Below the pieces are notes generated by a model, which was not told where the DNA came from, did no database searches, and saw only the letters and a list, made by a program, of their open reading frames with translations. From positions 496,001 to 560,000 of the forward strand of contig NZ_JAMBOV010000002.1 of assembly GCF_023715745.1 (NCBI RefSeq): a stretch of DNA of 64,000 nucleotides, read 5' to 3'. Shown here in pieces: positions 1 to 9,701 of this stretch (position 1 is its first letter; the number at the start of each line of letters is the position of its first letter). The stretch comes from Microbacterium oleivorans. GTDB lineage: Bacteria; Actinomycetota; Actinomycetes; Actinomycetales; Microbacteriaceae. A program made the translations under genes and the position numbers.

Positions 1-810
1 GTCGATGAGGTCGACGAGGTCCCCGAGGGCGCCCACGTCGTCTTCAGTGCGCACGGCGTCTCTCCGGCGGTGGTCAACGCCGCCGCCGACCGCGGACTGC
101 AGGCCATCGACGCCACATGCCCGCTCGTCACCAAGGTGCACCGCGAGGCCGTGCGTTTCGCCCGCGACGATTTCGAGATCCTCCTCATCGGGCACGACGG
201 TCACGAGGAGGTCGAGGGCACGGCCGGTGAGGCCCCCGATCACGTCACCGTCGTCAACTCGCCCGACGAGGCGGACACGGTCGTCGTGAAGGATCCCGAC
301 AAGGTCGTCTGGCTCTCGCAGACGACGCTCTCCGTCGACGAGACGATGGACACCGTGCGCCGCCTGCGTGAGCGGTTCCCGAACCTGCAGGACCCGCCCT
401 CGGACGACATCTGCTACGCGACGCAGAACCGTCAGGTCGCGATCAAGAAGGTCGCGAAGGATGCCGACCTCGTCATCGTGGTGGGATCCGCCAACTCCTC
501 CAACAGCGTCCGACTCGTCGAGGTCGCCCTCGAGTACGGCGCGAAGGCGGCGTACCGCGTCGACTACGCCCACGAGATCAAGCAGGAGTGGCTCGACGGC
601 GTCGAGACGGTCGGCGTCACCTCCGGTGCGTCGGTGCCCGAGGTGCTCGTGTCGGAGGTGCTCGAAGACCTGGCCGGTGCGGGTTACCGCGACGTCGCCG
701 AGGTGAAGACGGCTGAGGAGGACCTCATGTTCTCGCTCCCGAAGGAACTGCGCCAGGACCTGTCCGGTCGCCGGGACGACCGTGCTCTCGGGGGACGGAA
801 CCGCTCGTGA
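1..810 (+). CDS. ispH: 4-hydroxy-3-methylbut-2-enyl diphosphate reductase, 5' truncated
   Basis: Last enzyme of the MEP isoprenoid pathway: an iron-sulfur protein that reduces HMBPP to IPP and DMAPP in the cytosol. The reading frame is open from base 1, so the true start and the first cluster cysteine lie outside the window. The visible 269 residues contain SAHGVS, the second cluster cysteine in [11 protein letters not shown], the catalytic HEEVEGT stretch, the third cysteine in [11 protein letters not shown], and the substrate-binding SANSSNS loop. The stop overlaps the next start by 4 nt (GTGA), which suggests translational coupling. Family assignment is secure; only the N-terminus is missing. 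Confidence 0.97.
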   Translation, partial: VDEVDEVPEGAHVVFSAHGVSPAVVNAAADRGLQAIDATCPLVTKVHREAVRFARDDFEILLIGHDGHEEVEGTAGEAPDHVTVVNSPDEADTVVVKDPDKVVWLSQTTLSVDETMDTVRRLRERFPNLQDPPSDDICYATQNRQVAIKKVAKDADLVIVVGSANSSNSVRLVEVALEYGAKAAYRVDYAHEIKQEWLDGVETVGVTSGASVPEVLVSEVLEDLAGAGYRDVAEVKTAEEDLMFSLPKELRQDLSGRRDDRALGGRNRS

Positions 811-1331
811 GCGACGACCCCCGGCCGCGACCGCAGTACGGGGAGTACGCGACGCCCGAGCAGCAGCGCGCGGCGATCCATCACCCGGAGCCGTCACCCG
901 CGGCATCCGTCGATCCGCCTCACCCGCCCACCGCTCCCGCGACGACCGTGGCCGCCCGGCCCACCCGGATGGCCGACCGCATCATCACGGTCGCCCTGCT
1001 GGCCTACGGGTTGGTCACCGTCGTCGGCGCGATCCCGCAGCTGGTGGACTTCCGCTCCTTCGCCGACACGTGGATGGAGGTCGCCGGCGTGGACGGCGAG
1101 TTCACGAACACGGCGCAGGGCGCACTGTGGGGCGGCATCGGCGCGGCCGTCTTCGCCGTCGGCTGGCTGGTCACCGCCGCCTGGGCGTGGTGGTCGTTGG
1201 CGCGCGGACGGGTCAGCTGGTGGATCCCGCTCGTGGGTGCGATCGCGACCTTCGTGATCGTGAGCGTCTGCCTCGTGATCCCGATCTTCGGAGATCCCGG
1301 GCTCGTCCGCGGCCTCGCCATCGGCTCGTAG
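807..1331 (+). CDS. DUF6264-like three-helix membrane protein
   Basis: This 174-aa protein of unknown function starts with GTG inside the ispH stop (GTGA overlap). About 50 N-terminal residues are Pro-, Arg- and Ala-rich and probably cytoplasmic. Three hydrophobic segments follow, at about residues 55-77, 105-130 and 135-160. The layout resembles the DUF6264 proteins common in Microbacteriaceae; that name is from memory and not checked. The position behind ispH suggests co-transcription, but nothing in the sequence links it to isoprenoid synthesis. Confidence 0.8.
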   Translation: MSDDPRPRPQYGEYATPEQQRAAIHHPEPSPAASVDPPHPPTAPATTVAARPTRMADRIITVALLAYGLVTVVGAIPQLVDFRSFADTWMEVAGVDGEFTNTAQGALWGGIGAAVFAVGWLVTAAWAWWSLARGRVSWWIPLVGAIATFVIVSVCLVIPIFGDPGLVRGLAIGS

Positions 1332-1394
1332 CACCTGGTACTTTTACGGCTGCTGCGGGTGTTCCCTCGCGTGCATCATCTCGGGAGGGGAATC

Positions 1395-3131
1395 GTGACC
1401 GGCACACTCCGGAGGATCGCCTCCGCCACCGTCGCTCTGACGGCCATCGTCGGCCTGCTGCTCGCGGGGGGCCCCGCCACGGCCGCCACCTCACCGACAC
1501 CGTCGGCCACGACGGCGAATCCTGCGACCGCGCCTGCGCTGACCGCAGGGACCGTGCGTGTCACCGGGACCGCGGCCGTGGGCGCGAAGCTCACCGCCTC
1601 CGTCGCCGGTTTCGGCCCCGCTCCGGTGTCGGTCGCCTACCAGTGGCTGCGCGGGGGGACGGCCCTCGCCGGTGCCACGGCGGCGTCGTACACGCCGGTC
1701 GCCGCCGACGGCGGTGCGACCCTCTCGGTCCGCGTCACGGTCACCAAGACGGGATATGCGCCGCTCGTCCGCACGAGTGCGGGTGTCGTCGTCGGGCGGG
1801 TCATGTCCCCGCCGTCCTCCGTCACGATCACGGGCACGGGTACGGTCGGGGCGACTCTCACGGCGGTCCCGGGCACGTGGGTCCCTGCGGGGGTCAGCCT
1901 GACGTATCAGTGGTTGCGCGGCGGAGCCCCGATCACCGGAGCGACGGCGCGGACGTACCGCCTGGTCGCGGCCGACGCCGGGACCAGCGTCTCGGTGAGG
2001 ATCGCGGGCACGAAAGCCGGATACACGACCGCCGTCCGCACCTCCTCCGGCGTCGGCGTGCTCGCCACCTTCACGGCGACGCCCACACCGACCATCAGCG
2101 GGACGGCAGCGGCAGGCAAGGTCCTGACGGTGAACCCAGGAGCGTGGCGGCCGACCCCGGACCAGGTGCGTGTCCAGTGGCGGGTGGACGGGACAGCTGT
2201 CGACGGCGCGACCGGGACGAGCTGGGAGGTGCCGACCTGGGCGGCGGGACGATCGATCAGCGTCGCGGTGACCGGCGTCAAGAAGAGTTACCGGAGCGTG
2301 GCGACGACGTCAGCGGGCAAGAGGGTGGCCTGGTCGCTCGGATCGGTGATGACTCCCGGCACGACCCTGCGCCCCGGGGTGCAGCTGGCCTCACCCGACG
2401 GCCGGTATACGTTCGGGCTGCGTGGTGACGGCAACGTCGCGCTCACGCGCGACTACACGCTCCTCCGCACCGCTCGGACGACCGGGACGCTCGACGCCAG
2501 CCTGCTCTTCTCCGGCGATGGCGAGCTCCTCCTGCTCGATGAGCGCGGCGTCTCGGTGTGGTCGTCGCAGACGGCCGGACTCGAGGTGCGAGCCGCGACG
2601 CTCGGCAACGACGGCATCCTGCGGCTGCTGGACGCTGAAGGTGACAGTGTGTGGACGAGCGCTGCGATGTCGGCTGATCCCGGTGCCACCGCCGCGGGGC
2701 CGTCGGTGCCGGGGCGGTACGGATGGGCGTACCCGTTGCGGCCGAATGGCAGATTCACGACGTACTCGGGCCACAGCGGTGACGACATCGCCGCCCCGAC
2801 CGGGACTCCCGTCTATGCGATGCGCGGCGGGACCGTCTCGGTCCGAGAGGTGTGGATCAGGACCGGGTGCCCGTCGTGGGCTCCCAACAACACCAAGCAG
2901 AAAGAGGTCGTCGTGACCTCGACGGTGGACGGGATGCGACTGGAGCAGGTGTACGCCCACCTCAGCGCGTTCTCGGTGAAGACCGGGCAGGTCGTCGCGG
3001 CGGGCCAGCGCGTCGGCTCGGTCGGCTCCACGGGGTGCTCCACCGGGCCCCACCTCCACACCGCCTTCACGGTCGACGGAGTCCGGTACGCCCTCTACCC
3101 GCGCGATGTCCTCGGCACCGCGTCCTACTGA
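1395..3131 (+). CDS. secreted M23 (LytM-like) peptidase with Ig-like repeats and lectin-like domain
   Basis: A secreted protein of about 578 residues, probably a cell-wall endopeptidase. The GTG at 1395 is preferred because GGGAGGGG lies just upstream (1383-1390) and a signal peptide follows, ending near ATAA at about residue 30. Next come three Ig-like repeats of about 85 residues, each with a YQWLRGG or related core and a KxGY motif. A bulb-lectin-like region (about 320-435) has GDGNVAL and VWSSQT motifs. The C-terminus is an M23 domain with zinc ligands in HSGDD and the TGPHLHTAF motif, so it looks active. A start at 1359 is possible but has no ribosome site. The gene is followed by a strong terminator. 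Confidence 0.88.
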   Translation: MTGTLRRIASATVALTAIVGLLLAGGPATAATSPTPSATTANPATAPALTAGTVRVTGTAAVGAKLTASVAGFGPAPVSVAYQWLRGGTALAGATAASYTPVAADGGATLSVRVTVTKTGYAPLVRTSAGVVVGRVMSPPSSVTITGTGTVGATLTAVPGTWVPAGVSLTYQWLRGGAPITGATARTYRLVAADAGTSVSVRIAGTKAGYTTAVRTSSGVGVLATFTATPTPTISGTAAAGKVLTVNPGAWRPTPDQVRVQWRVDGTAVDGATGTSWEVPTWAAGRSISVAVTGVKKSYRSVATTSAGKRVAWSLGSVMTPGTTLRPGVQLASPDGRYTFGLRGDGNVALTRDYTLLRTARTTGTLDASLLFSGDGELLLLDERGVSVWSSQTAGLEVRAATLGNDGILRLLDAEGDSVWTSAAMSADPGATAAGPSVPGRYGWAYPLRPNGRFTTYSGHSGDDIAAPTGTPVYAMRGGTVSVREVWIRTGCPSWAPNNTKQKEVVVTSTVDGMRLEQVYAHLSAFSVKTGQVVAAGQRVGSVGSTGCSTGPHLHTAFTVDGVRYALYPRDVLGTASY

Positions 3132-3139
3132 CTCCTCAC

Positions 3140-3179
3140 ACGACGAAGCCCCGGTCCGCGCGGACCGGGGCTTCGTCGT
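3140..3179. terminator. bidirectional rho-independent-like hairpin
   Basis: A perfect 19-bp inverted repeat (3140-3158 with 3161-3179) around a 2-nt centre, lying between the convergent M23 peptidase and fba genes. It begins ACGACGAAGCCCC and its mirror ends GGGGCTTCGTCGT. It has no long U-tract, as is common in high-GC actinobacteria. It probably serves both strands. Confidence 0.85.
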
Positions 3180-3193
3180 ATGGAGCCGTAGGC

Positions 3194-4225
<1,032 letters not shown>

Positions 4226-4260
4226 GTGAGCTCCTCGGGAAGGGGTGTGGATTCAGCCCA

Positions 4261-4266
4261 ACTCTA
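4261..4266 (-). promoter_or_regulatory. candidate -10 box of fba
   Basis: On the minus strand the hexamer reads TAGAGT. Transcription would start near 4254, giving a leader of about 30 nt that carries the GAGGAG ribosome site of fba. No convincing -35 was seen. Confidence 0.4.
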
Positions 4267-4402
4267 TCGAAGCCGTCGCGTCGGCCTTGCGGGTACACGA
4301 GCTCGAGCTCGACGCGCGAACAGACTCTTCGCGCACGGAAAGATTCGGCATTCCTTCCGACTGGGTGCGGCGGAATCCGCGGGTGTCCGCATCGAGCGGA
4401 TC

Positions 4403-4408
4403 TAGGCT
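4403..4408 (+). promoter_or_regulatory. leaderless -10 box of glpX (TAGGCT)
   Basis: TAGGCT ends 6 nt before the glpX ATG at 4415 (spacer GAGCCC), and no ribosome site is present. Transcription from this box would begin at or next to the ATG, which predicts a leaderless mRNA. Confidence 0.6.
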
Positions 4409-4414
4409 GAGCCC

Positions 4415-5404
4415 ATGGTGAGTCTGACTGCCGACATGAGTCCGCTGCATCCCGATCGCAACCTCGCTCTGGAGCTCGTCCGTGCGACGGAAGCGGCGGC
4501 GATCCGTTCCGTCCCCTTCATCGGGCGCGGCAAGAAGGAACTCGCCGACGGGGCGGCCGTCGACGCGATGCGGGCGTTCCTCACCACGGTCAACTTCGAC
4601 GGCGTGATCGTGATCGGCGAGGGCGAGAAGGACAACGCCCCCATGCTCTTCAACGGCGAGCGCGTGGGAACCGGACGCGGACCTCAGTGCGACATCGCCG
4701 TCGATCCGATCGACGGCACGACCCTCACCGCCGAAGGCCGCAACAACGCGCTCTCCGTCATCGCCGTCGCGGACCGAGGCGCCATGCTTGACGCCTCATC
4801 GGTCTTCTACATGGACAAGATCGTGACCGGCCCGGCGGGTGTCGGTGTCGTCGACATCCGGTTGCCGATCGCAGAGAACATCCGCCGCCTGGCGAAGGCG
4901 CTCGACAAGCCCGTCGACGAACTCGTCGTCTCGGTCCTCAACCGACCGCGTCACGCGAAGCTCATCGAGGAGATCCGCGATGCGGGCGCCGGGACCCGCC
5001 TGATGAGCGACGGCGACGTCGCCGGCGGCATCAACGCTGCCCGCCACAACGCCCGCACCGACATGTGCGTGGGTGTCGGCGGCAGCCCCGAGGGCATCGT
5101 CACCGCGTGTGCGATCAAGGCGCTCGGTGGTCACATCCAGGGCCGGCTGTGGCCCCGCGACGACGACGAGAAGCAGCGGGGGATCGACGCGGGGCTCTCC
5201 CTCGACGACCACGTCTACGAGGCGGATGATCTGGTGCGGGGCAACAACACGCTCTTCGTCGCGACAGGTGTCACCAATGGTGAACTCGTCGCCGGTGTGC
5301 GTCGCGTCGGGGATTTCGTCTACACCGAGAGCGTCGTCCTGCGCGGTGCATTGGGGACCCTCCGGCGGATCTCCTCGGAGCACCTGACCTCCAAGTGGCT
5401 CTGA
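4415..5404 (+). CDS. glpX: class II fructose-1,6-bisphosphatase
   Basis: Hydrolyses fructose 1,6-bisphosphate to fructose 6-phosphate, the committed gluconeogenic step in actinobacteria. The 329-residue protein has the GlpX metal and active-site motifs GEGEKDNAPM and DIAVDPIDGTT, and the later GSPEGIVTACAIKALGG segment. The ATG at 4415 is chosen because a TAGGCT -10 box ends 6 nt upstream, so a leaderless transcript is likely. A GTG one codon later is the alternative. It is divergent from fba. Confidence 0.96.
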   Translation: MVSLTADMSPLHPDRNLALELVRATEAAAIRSVPFIGRGKKELADGAAVDAMRAFLTTVNFDGVIVIGEGEKDNAPMLFNGERVGTGRGPQCDIAVDPIDGTTLTAEGRNNALSVIAVADRGAMLDASSVFYMDKIVTGPAGVGVVDIRLPIAENIRRLAKALDKPVDELVVSVLNRPRHAKLIEEIRDAGAGTRLMSDGDVAGGINAARHNARTDMCVGVGGSPEGIVTACAIKALGGHIQGRLWPRDDDEKQRGIDAGLSLDDHVYEADDLVRGNNTLFVATGVTNGELVAGVRRVGDFVYTESVVLRGALGTLRRISSEHLTSKWL

Positions 5405-5536
5405 CCGGATCGCACGCAGCGGGCCTTACCGGACACGCGCGCTGAGCGTCAACCCAGGATGCGGGCCGGCCCCTCTGGCACAATGGTCGGTGGTGTCAGC
5501 TGTCCCCGGCACTCGCCACCGCCCCCAGGAGTCCAC

Positions 5537-5818
5537 ATGTCGACCGCATCCAGTGACCCGCGCACCGGCCAGCTCTCGCTCACGGGTCACCTCCCCGTCA
5601 CGCCGACGGGCCAGATCCCGATCGTGGGTCAGGCGAACGGTGGTGTGCGCCCCGTGACGGCGCCGGTCGCCGTGGTCGATGACCCGGCCCGGCGTCCGGA
5701 CGTCCTGTTGCGGCGTCGGATGCCCCCTGGGCACGAGGTGAATGCGTGGTGGCTGATCGGCGCCTTCCTCGCGGTGTCGGTGGGGGTCGTGGGCCTCATG
5801 ACGTTCTTCCCGTCCTGA
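5537..5818 (+). CDS. small single-pass membrane protein, unknown function
   Basis: A 93-residue protein with no recognised family. The ATG at 5537 follows a CAGGAG ribosome site (5526-5531). The N-terminal 60 residues are polar with repeated TG(Q/H)L/I steps (TGQLSL, TGHLPV, TGQIPI). One hydrophobic helix, from about WWLIGAFLAV to VGLMTFF, ends the protein. An N-in, C-out tail-anchored topology is plausible. It is convergent with rmuC with only 4 nt between them. Confidence 0.7.
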   Translation: MSTASSDPRTGQLSLTGHLPVTPTGQIPIVGQANGGVRPVTAPVAVVDDPARRPDVLLRRRMPPGHEVNAWWLIGAFLAVSVGVVGLMTFFPS

Positions 5819-5822
5819 CGCG

Positions 5823-7094
5823 TCACTGTTCCGCGAGGCGCCCTCGCAGGTCACCCAGGTCGGCGGGGAGCCGGGCCTCTTCGAGGAGCTCGGGAGCCGT
5901 CAGGCGGCGGGTCGTCGCATCGATCGTCGCCGGTGAGGGGAGCGCCTCGAGCTGCGTGTCGTCGATCCCGGGGAACCGCCTCGCGCTGACCAGCACGCGG
6001 GTCTCGAGAGACCCGGCGAAGCGGTTGTAGCTGTCGACGGTGCGTTCGATCGCGCGTCGCAAGTCGTCGGCGTGGCCCGCGAGCGATCCGAGCCGGTGGT
6101 ACAGCTCGTTGCCGAGGTCGAAGAGCCGACGGGCCTCGGTCGACACGTCCTGCTGCGTCCACGTATAGGCGACGGTCTTGAGGACGGCCCACAGATTGAC
6201 GGGGGAGGCCAGGGCGACGCGTCGGCCGAACGCGTACTCGAGGAGGGTCGGATCCTCCGCCAGCGCCGCTGCGAGCAGCGACTCGCTGGGGATGAAGCAG
6301 ACCACGAACTCGGGGCTCGACGGCATCCCGGCCCAGTAGCGCTTCTTCGCCAGGGCGTCGATGTGACCGCGCACGGCGGCGACGTGCCGGGCGAGGAGCC
6401 TCCCTCGGCGGGCGGCCTCCTCGCCGACGGCGGTGACGGGGATGGCGCTCGCTTCGAGATAGGCGTCGAACGGCACCTTCGCATCGATCGCGAGCGCCTT
6501 GTCGCCCGGGAGCCGGACGATCATGTCGGGGCGGCCCGCCCCGGCATCGGTGGAGATCGAGGTCTGCGTGTCGAAGTCGACGTACCGCGTGAGTCCCGCC
6601 GACTCGACGATCCGGCGCAGCTGCGTCTCGCCCCACACGCCTCGCGCGCCGTTCGAACGCAGGGCGCCCGCCAGCGACTCGGTCGTCGCCCGCAGCGCCT
6701 CGTCGGACTCCTGCGCGCGCCGCAGCTGCTCGGCGAGCGACCCGTACTGCTCCTGCCGATCGCGCTCGAGGTGATCGACCTTCTGCTGCATGGTCGCGAG
6801 GGTCTCCTGCACGGGGGCGAGGGCGCGCAGAACGGTCTGCTCGCGACGTTCCCGTTCGTCGCGCGCCGCCTGCTCGGCGTGGATGCGCGCGGTGACGTCG
6901 CGGTGGAGGGCGCGCTGCTGGTCGAGCTGAGCCTGCAGGGCGTCTCGTGCCGCCTCCGCCGCGGATGCCTGGGCGTGCAGCGCACCGCGTCGTCCGACTT
7001 CGCGGGCCGAGACGACCGCACCCGCCGCGAGGGCGCCGACGGCGAGACAGATCACGGCGAGAAGGACGGAGAAGACGGCATCCATGTGTGTCAT
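5823..7094 (-). CDS. rmuC: DNA recombination protein RmuC
   Basis: RmuC-family protein of about 423 residues, linked in other bacteria to limiting rearrangements at inverted repeats; the fold is a predicted PD-(D/E)XK-like nuclease. It has an N-terminal membrane helix (AVFSVLLAVICLAVGALAAG), a long Ala/Glu/Arg coiled coil (about 40-150), then the RmuC core with RGVWGETQLRRIVESAGL, GRPDMIVRLPGDKALAIDAKVPFDAYLEA in two parts, and QDVSTEARRLFDLGNELYHR. The ATG at 7094 is taken; a second in-frame ATG lies 9 nt downstream and a third about 18 nt upstream, and none has a strong ribosome site. It follows a DEDDh exonuclease gene by 50 nt, so the two may form a repair operon. Confidence 0.93.
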   Translation of the reverse strand: MTHMDAVFSVLLAVICLAVGALAAGAVVSAREVGRRGALHAQASAAEAARDALQAQLDQQRALHRDVTARIHAEQAARDERERREQTVLRALAPVQETLATMQQKVDHLERDRQEQYGSLAEQLRRAQESDEALRATTESLAGALRSNGARGVWGETQLRRIVESAGLTRYVDFDTQTSISTDAGAGRPDMIVRLPGDKALAIDAKVPFDAYLEASAIPVTAVGEEAARRGRLLARHVAAVRGHIDALAKKRYWAGMPSSPEFVVCFIPSESLLAAALAEDPTLLEYAFGRRVALASPVNLWAVLKTVAYTWTQQDVSTEARRLFDLGNELYHRLGSLAGHADDLRRAIERTVDSYNRFAGSLETRVLVSARRFPGIDDTQLEALPSPATIDATTRRLTAPELLEEARLPADLGDLRGRLAEQ

Positions 7095-7144
7095 GGTGCC
7101 CGAGGGCTCCGACATCGGGCCCGCGCCGCGCGGACCGTGTCGCC

Positions 7145-7735
7145 TCAGGCGGCTGTGGCGGGGGCGGGTGCCGGGATCTGGGGGATGCGGACCCCGAGCA
7201 GCATCGCGAGCTCGACGAGGTCGCCCGCGCCGGCGCGCGCGGCAGCGTCGATGACGATCTGCGCGCACGCGAGCGCGTCCGCGGTCGCGTCGTGATGGGC
7301 GAAATCGAGGTGCCCTGCCGCTGCCGCGACGAACGGGAGCCGGTACGACGGCAGGTCGTAGGTCTTGCGCGCGACGTGCAGGCTGCAGAGGTAGCGGGCC
7401 TCGGGAGCGAGGTGCCCCGTCACCTCGCACGCGCTGCGCAGGACACGCATGTCGAAGCCGGCGTTGTGTGCGACGAGGATGTCCTCGCCGATGAAGTCGA
7501 GCAGGCGGGGCAGCTGTTCTGGCCAGGTCGCCGCCGTCGCGACGTCGCTCTCACGGATGCCGTGGATGCCGACGTTGATCTCGAAGAAGCGGTCGTGCCC
7601 CTCCGGGGGGCGGATCAGCCACCCCTCCGACGCGACCACCCTGCCGCCACGGACGCGGGCGAGTCCCACGGCGCAGGCGGAGGCGTTGGAAGGATTCGCC
7701 GTCTCGAAGTCGATCGCGGTGAAGTCCAGGGGCAT
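7145..7735 (-). CDS. DnaQ-like 3'-5' exonuclease (DEDDh)
   Basis: A 196-residue exonuclease related to the proofreading epsilon subunit but stand-alone. The acidic residues are visible: AIDFETAN supplies Asp and Glu (Exo I), AHNAGFDMRVL supplies Asp (Exo II), and AHHDATADA supplies the His-x4-Asp pair (Exo III). All catalytic residues are therefore present. The ATG at 7735 has a GAGGGTGAAGG ribosome region upstream. It lies directly ahead of rmuC on the same strand and is divergent from ychF. Confidence 0.9.
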   Translation of the reverse strand: MPLDFTAIDFETANPSNASACAVGLARVRGGRVVASEGWLIRPPEGHDRFFEINVGIHGIRESDVATAATWPEQLPRLLDFIGEDILVAHNAGFDMRVLRSACEVTGHLAPEARYLCSLHVARKTYDLPSYRLPFVAAAAGHLDFAHHDATADALACAQIVIDAAARAGAGDLVELAMLLGVRIPQIPAPAPATAA

Positions 7736-7828
7736 GCCTTCACCCTCGCCGCCGGTGGGGCGGGCGGGGCGGAGGCGCGCCGCCGGTCGCGCGGACCCGT
7801 TCCGGCGCGCAGCCGCGCGACCGCCGCG

Positions 7829-7834
7829 TAGAGT
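7829..7834 (+). promoter_or_regulatory. leaderless -10 box of ychF (TAGAGT)
   Basis: TAGAGT lies 8 nt before the GTG at 7843 with no ribosome site between them. It supports the GTG rather than the ATG at 7837, which would leave only 2 nt after the box. Confidence 0.55.
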
Positions 7835-7842
7835 GGATGCCC

Positions 7843-8916
7843 GTGGCTCTCACCATCGGAATCGTCGGACTGCCCAACGTCGGCAAGTCCACCCTCTTCA
7901 ACGCCCTCACCAAGAACGACGTGCTCGCGGCGAACTACCCGTTCGCGACGATCGAGCCGAACGTCGGCGTGGTGAACCTGCCGGACCCGCGCCTCGACGC
8001 CCTCGCGGAGATCTTCTCGTCGGAGCGCATCCTGCCCGCCACCGTGTCGTTCGTCGACATCGCCGGCATCGTCCGCGGCGCCAGCGAGGGCGAGGGCCTC
8101 GGCAACAAGTTCCTCGCGAACATCCGCGAGGCCGATGCGATCGCGCAGGTCGTCCGCGGGTTCGCCGACGACGACGTCGTCCACGTCGACGGTGCGGTCG
8201 ACCCGAAGAGCGACATGGAGACCATCAACGCGGAGCTCCAGCTCGCCGACCTCGAGACCCTCGAGAAGGCGATCGTGCGCTACGAGAAGGAGGTGCGCGG
8301 CAAGAAGCTCGACCCCTCGGTGCTCGAGACGGCCAAGGCCGCGCAGGAGGCGCTGCAGCGCGGCGAGCTCCTCTCGGCATCCGGAATCGACCTCTCGCCG
8401 ATCCGCGAACTCGGGCTCCTCAGCGCCAAGCCGTTCATCTTCGTCTTCAACGTCGATGAGGCCGTCCTGACGGACCCCGCCCGCAAGGCGGAGCTCGCGG
8501 CCCTCGTCGCGCCCGCGCAGGCCGTCTTCCTCGACGCGAAGATCGAGTCCGAGCTCGCCGAACTCGACCCGGAGGATGCCGCGGAGCTGCTCGCCTCGAC
8601 GGGACAGGACGAGTCCGGTCTCGACCAGCTCGCCCGCGTCGGCTTCGATACCCTCGGTCTGCAGACCTACCTCACCGCCGGTCCCAAGGAGGCCCGGGCC
8701 TGGACGATCGGCAAGGGCTGGAAGGCGCCGCAGGCCGCGGGCGTGATCCACACCGATTTCGAGAAGGGCTTCATCAAGGCCGAGGTGATCTCGTTCGAGG
8801 ATCTCGTGGCGACCGGCTCGGTGCAGGAGGCGCGCGCCAGGGGCAAGGCGCGTCTCGAGGGCAAGGACTACGTCATGCAGGACGGCGACGTCGTCGAGTT
8901 CCGCTTCAACAACTGA
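7843..8916 (+). CDS. ychF: redox-regulated ATPase YchF (Obg family)
   Basis: An Obg-family P-loop protein that hydrolyses ATP rather than GTP and associates with ribosomes. The 357-residue protein begins MALTIGIVGLPNVGKST, the standard YchF N-terminus and Walker A. FVDIAGIVRGASEGEGLGNKF is split here as FVDIAGIVRG and EGLGNKF (switch II region), followed by NVDE in place of the usual G4 NKxD. The TGS domain contains AWTIGKG and HTDFEKGFIKAEVIS. The start is the GTG at 7843, fixed by the protein family and by the -10 box. The next gene follows after 11 nt and may be co-transcribed. Confidence 0.97.
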   Translation: MALTIGIVGLPNVGKSTLFNALTKNDVLAANYPFATIEPNVGVVNLPDPRLDALAEIFSSERILPATVSFVDIAGIVRGASEGEGLGNKFLANIREADAIAQVVRGFADDDVVHVDGAVDPKSDMETINAELQLADLETLEKAIVRYEKEVRGKKLDPSVLETAKAAQEALQRGELLSASGIDLSPIRELGLLSAKPFIFVFNVDEAVLTDPARKAELAALVAPAQAVFLDAKIESELAELDPEDAAELLASTGQDESGLDQLARVGFDTLGLQTYLTAGPKEARAWTIGKGWKAPQAAGVIHTDFEKGFIKAEVISFEDLVATGSVQEARARGKARLEGKDYVMQDGDVVEFRFNN

Positions 8917-8927
8917 AGGACCCTTCC

Positions 8928-9701
8928 ATGACACAGATCCAGCGCCAGGTGTTCGACGCCGAGGCTCGTGCCATCCCGTTCATCGACGAGGGTGACGGCC
9001 CCGTCCTCGTCCTCCTCCCCGCGCAGGGCCTCGACGTCGCCTACCTCGGCGGACTCGCGAGCATCCTCGAGGAGGAGGGATTCCGCATCGTGCGGATCGG
9101 ATCGCGGCGTCCGGGCCCGGCTCCCGTCTCGATGCATGAGCTCGCCCAGGACGTCGTGGACGTGCTCGACCACCTCGGCATCGGTGCGTCGTGGATCGGC
9201 GGTCATGCCTTCGGCGGCGCCGTGGCGCGCACCGTCGCCCTGGATCACCCCGGCCGGGTCAGCGGCGTGCTGCTGCTCGGTGTCGAGGCGACGCGGGCGC
9301 TGCACGACGATGCGGCCAGAGCCCTCCAGACGGTGTTCGCCACGCCCGTCGACGCTCCCGACGACGGCGCTGTGCGCACTCTCGTGGGCCCGGGTGTGGA
9401 CCTCGCCCTCGCGTGGGATGTGTTCGCGCGCTCGCGCGACCTGGTGGTCGAGGACCTGCAGAGCGCGGCCCTCGCATCGACGCCCGCAGCCGAGTGGGCG
9501 ACGCTGGCGGCGTCGCTGCCGATTCTGATCATCCAGGGTGCCGAGGACGCGATCACTCCTCCGGCCAACGGCGACGACCTCCAGGCGACCGCGGCGGACC
9601 GCACGAGTGTCGTCCGCCTTCCCGGCGCCGGACACCTCTTCCCGATGACGCACCCCGGGGAGACGGCTTTCCAGATCGAGGATTACCTCGGCTGGGACTG
9701 A
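8928..9701 (+). CDS. alpha/beta hydrolase fold protein with nucleophile replaced by Ala
   Basis: A 257-residue alpha/beta hydrolase fold protein starting 11 nt after ychF, with a GAAGGA ribosome site. The nucleophile elbow, normally G-x-S-x-G, reads GGHAFGG, with GCC (Ala) at about 9207-9209. The acid loop (QGAEDAITPP) and the histidine loop (GAGHLFPMTHP) are kept. It may be a non-catalytic member, or it may use another residue. Its substrate cannot be inferred. It abuts the convergent AraC gene with no spacer base. Confidence 0.85.
   Translation: MTQIQRQVFDAEARAIPFIDEGDGPVLVLLPAQGLDVAYLGGLASILEEEGFRIVRIGSRRPGPAPVSMHELAQDVVDVLDHLGIGASWIGGHAFGGAVARTVALDHPGRVSGVLLLGVEATRALHDDAARALQTVFATPVDAPDDGAVRTLVGPGVDLALAWDVFARSRDLVVEDLQSAALASTPAAEWATLAASLPILIIQGAEDAITPPANGDDLQATAADRTSVVRLPGAGHLFPMTHPGETAFQIEDYLGWD

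Noticed and set aside
782..2428. A 548-residue plus-strand open frame overlapping the DUF6264-like and M23 genes
   Set aside because: It is out of frame with two supported genes, with low-complexity Arg/Gly/Asp composition and no start signals.
7837..7842. ATG at 7837 as the ychF start
   Set aside because: It lies 2 nt after the -10 box and adds two residues before the conserved MALTIGIVG start; the GTG at 7843 fits both promoter and family.
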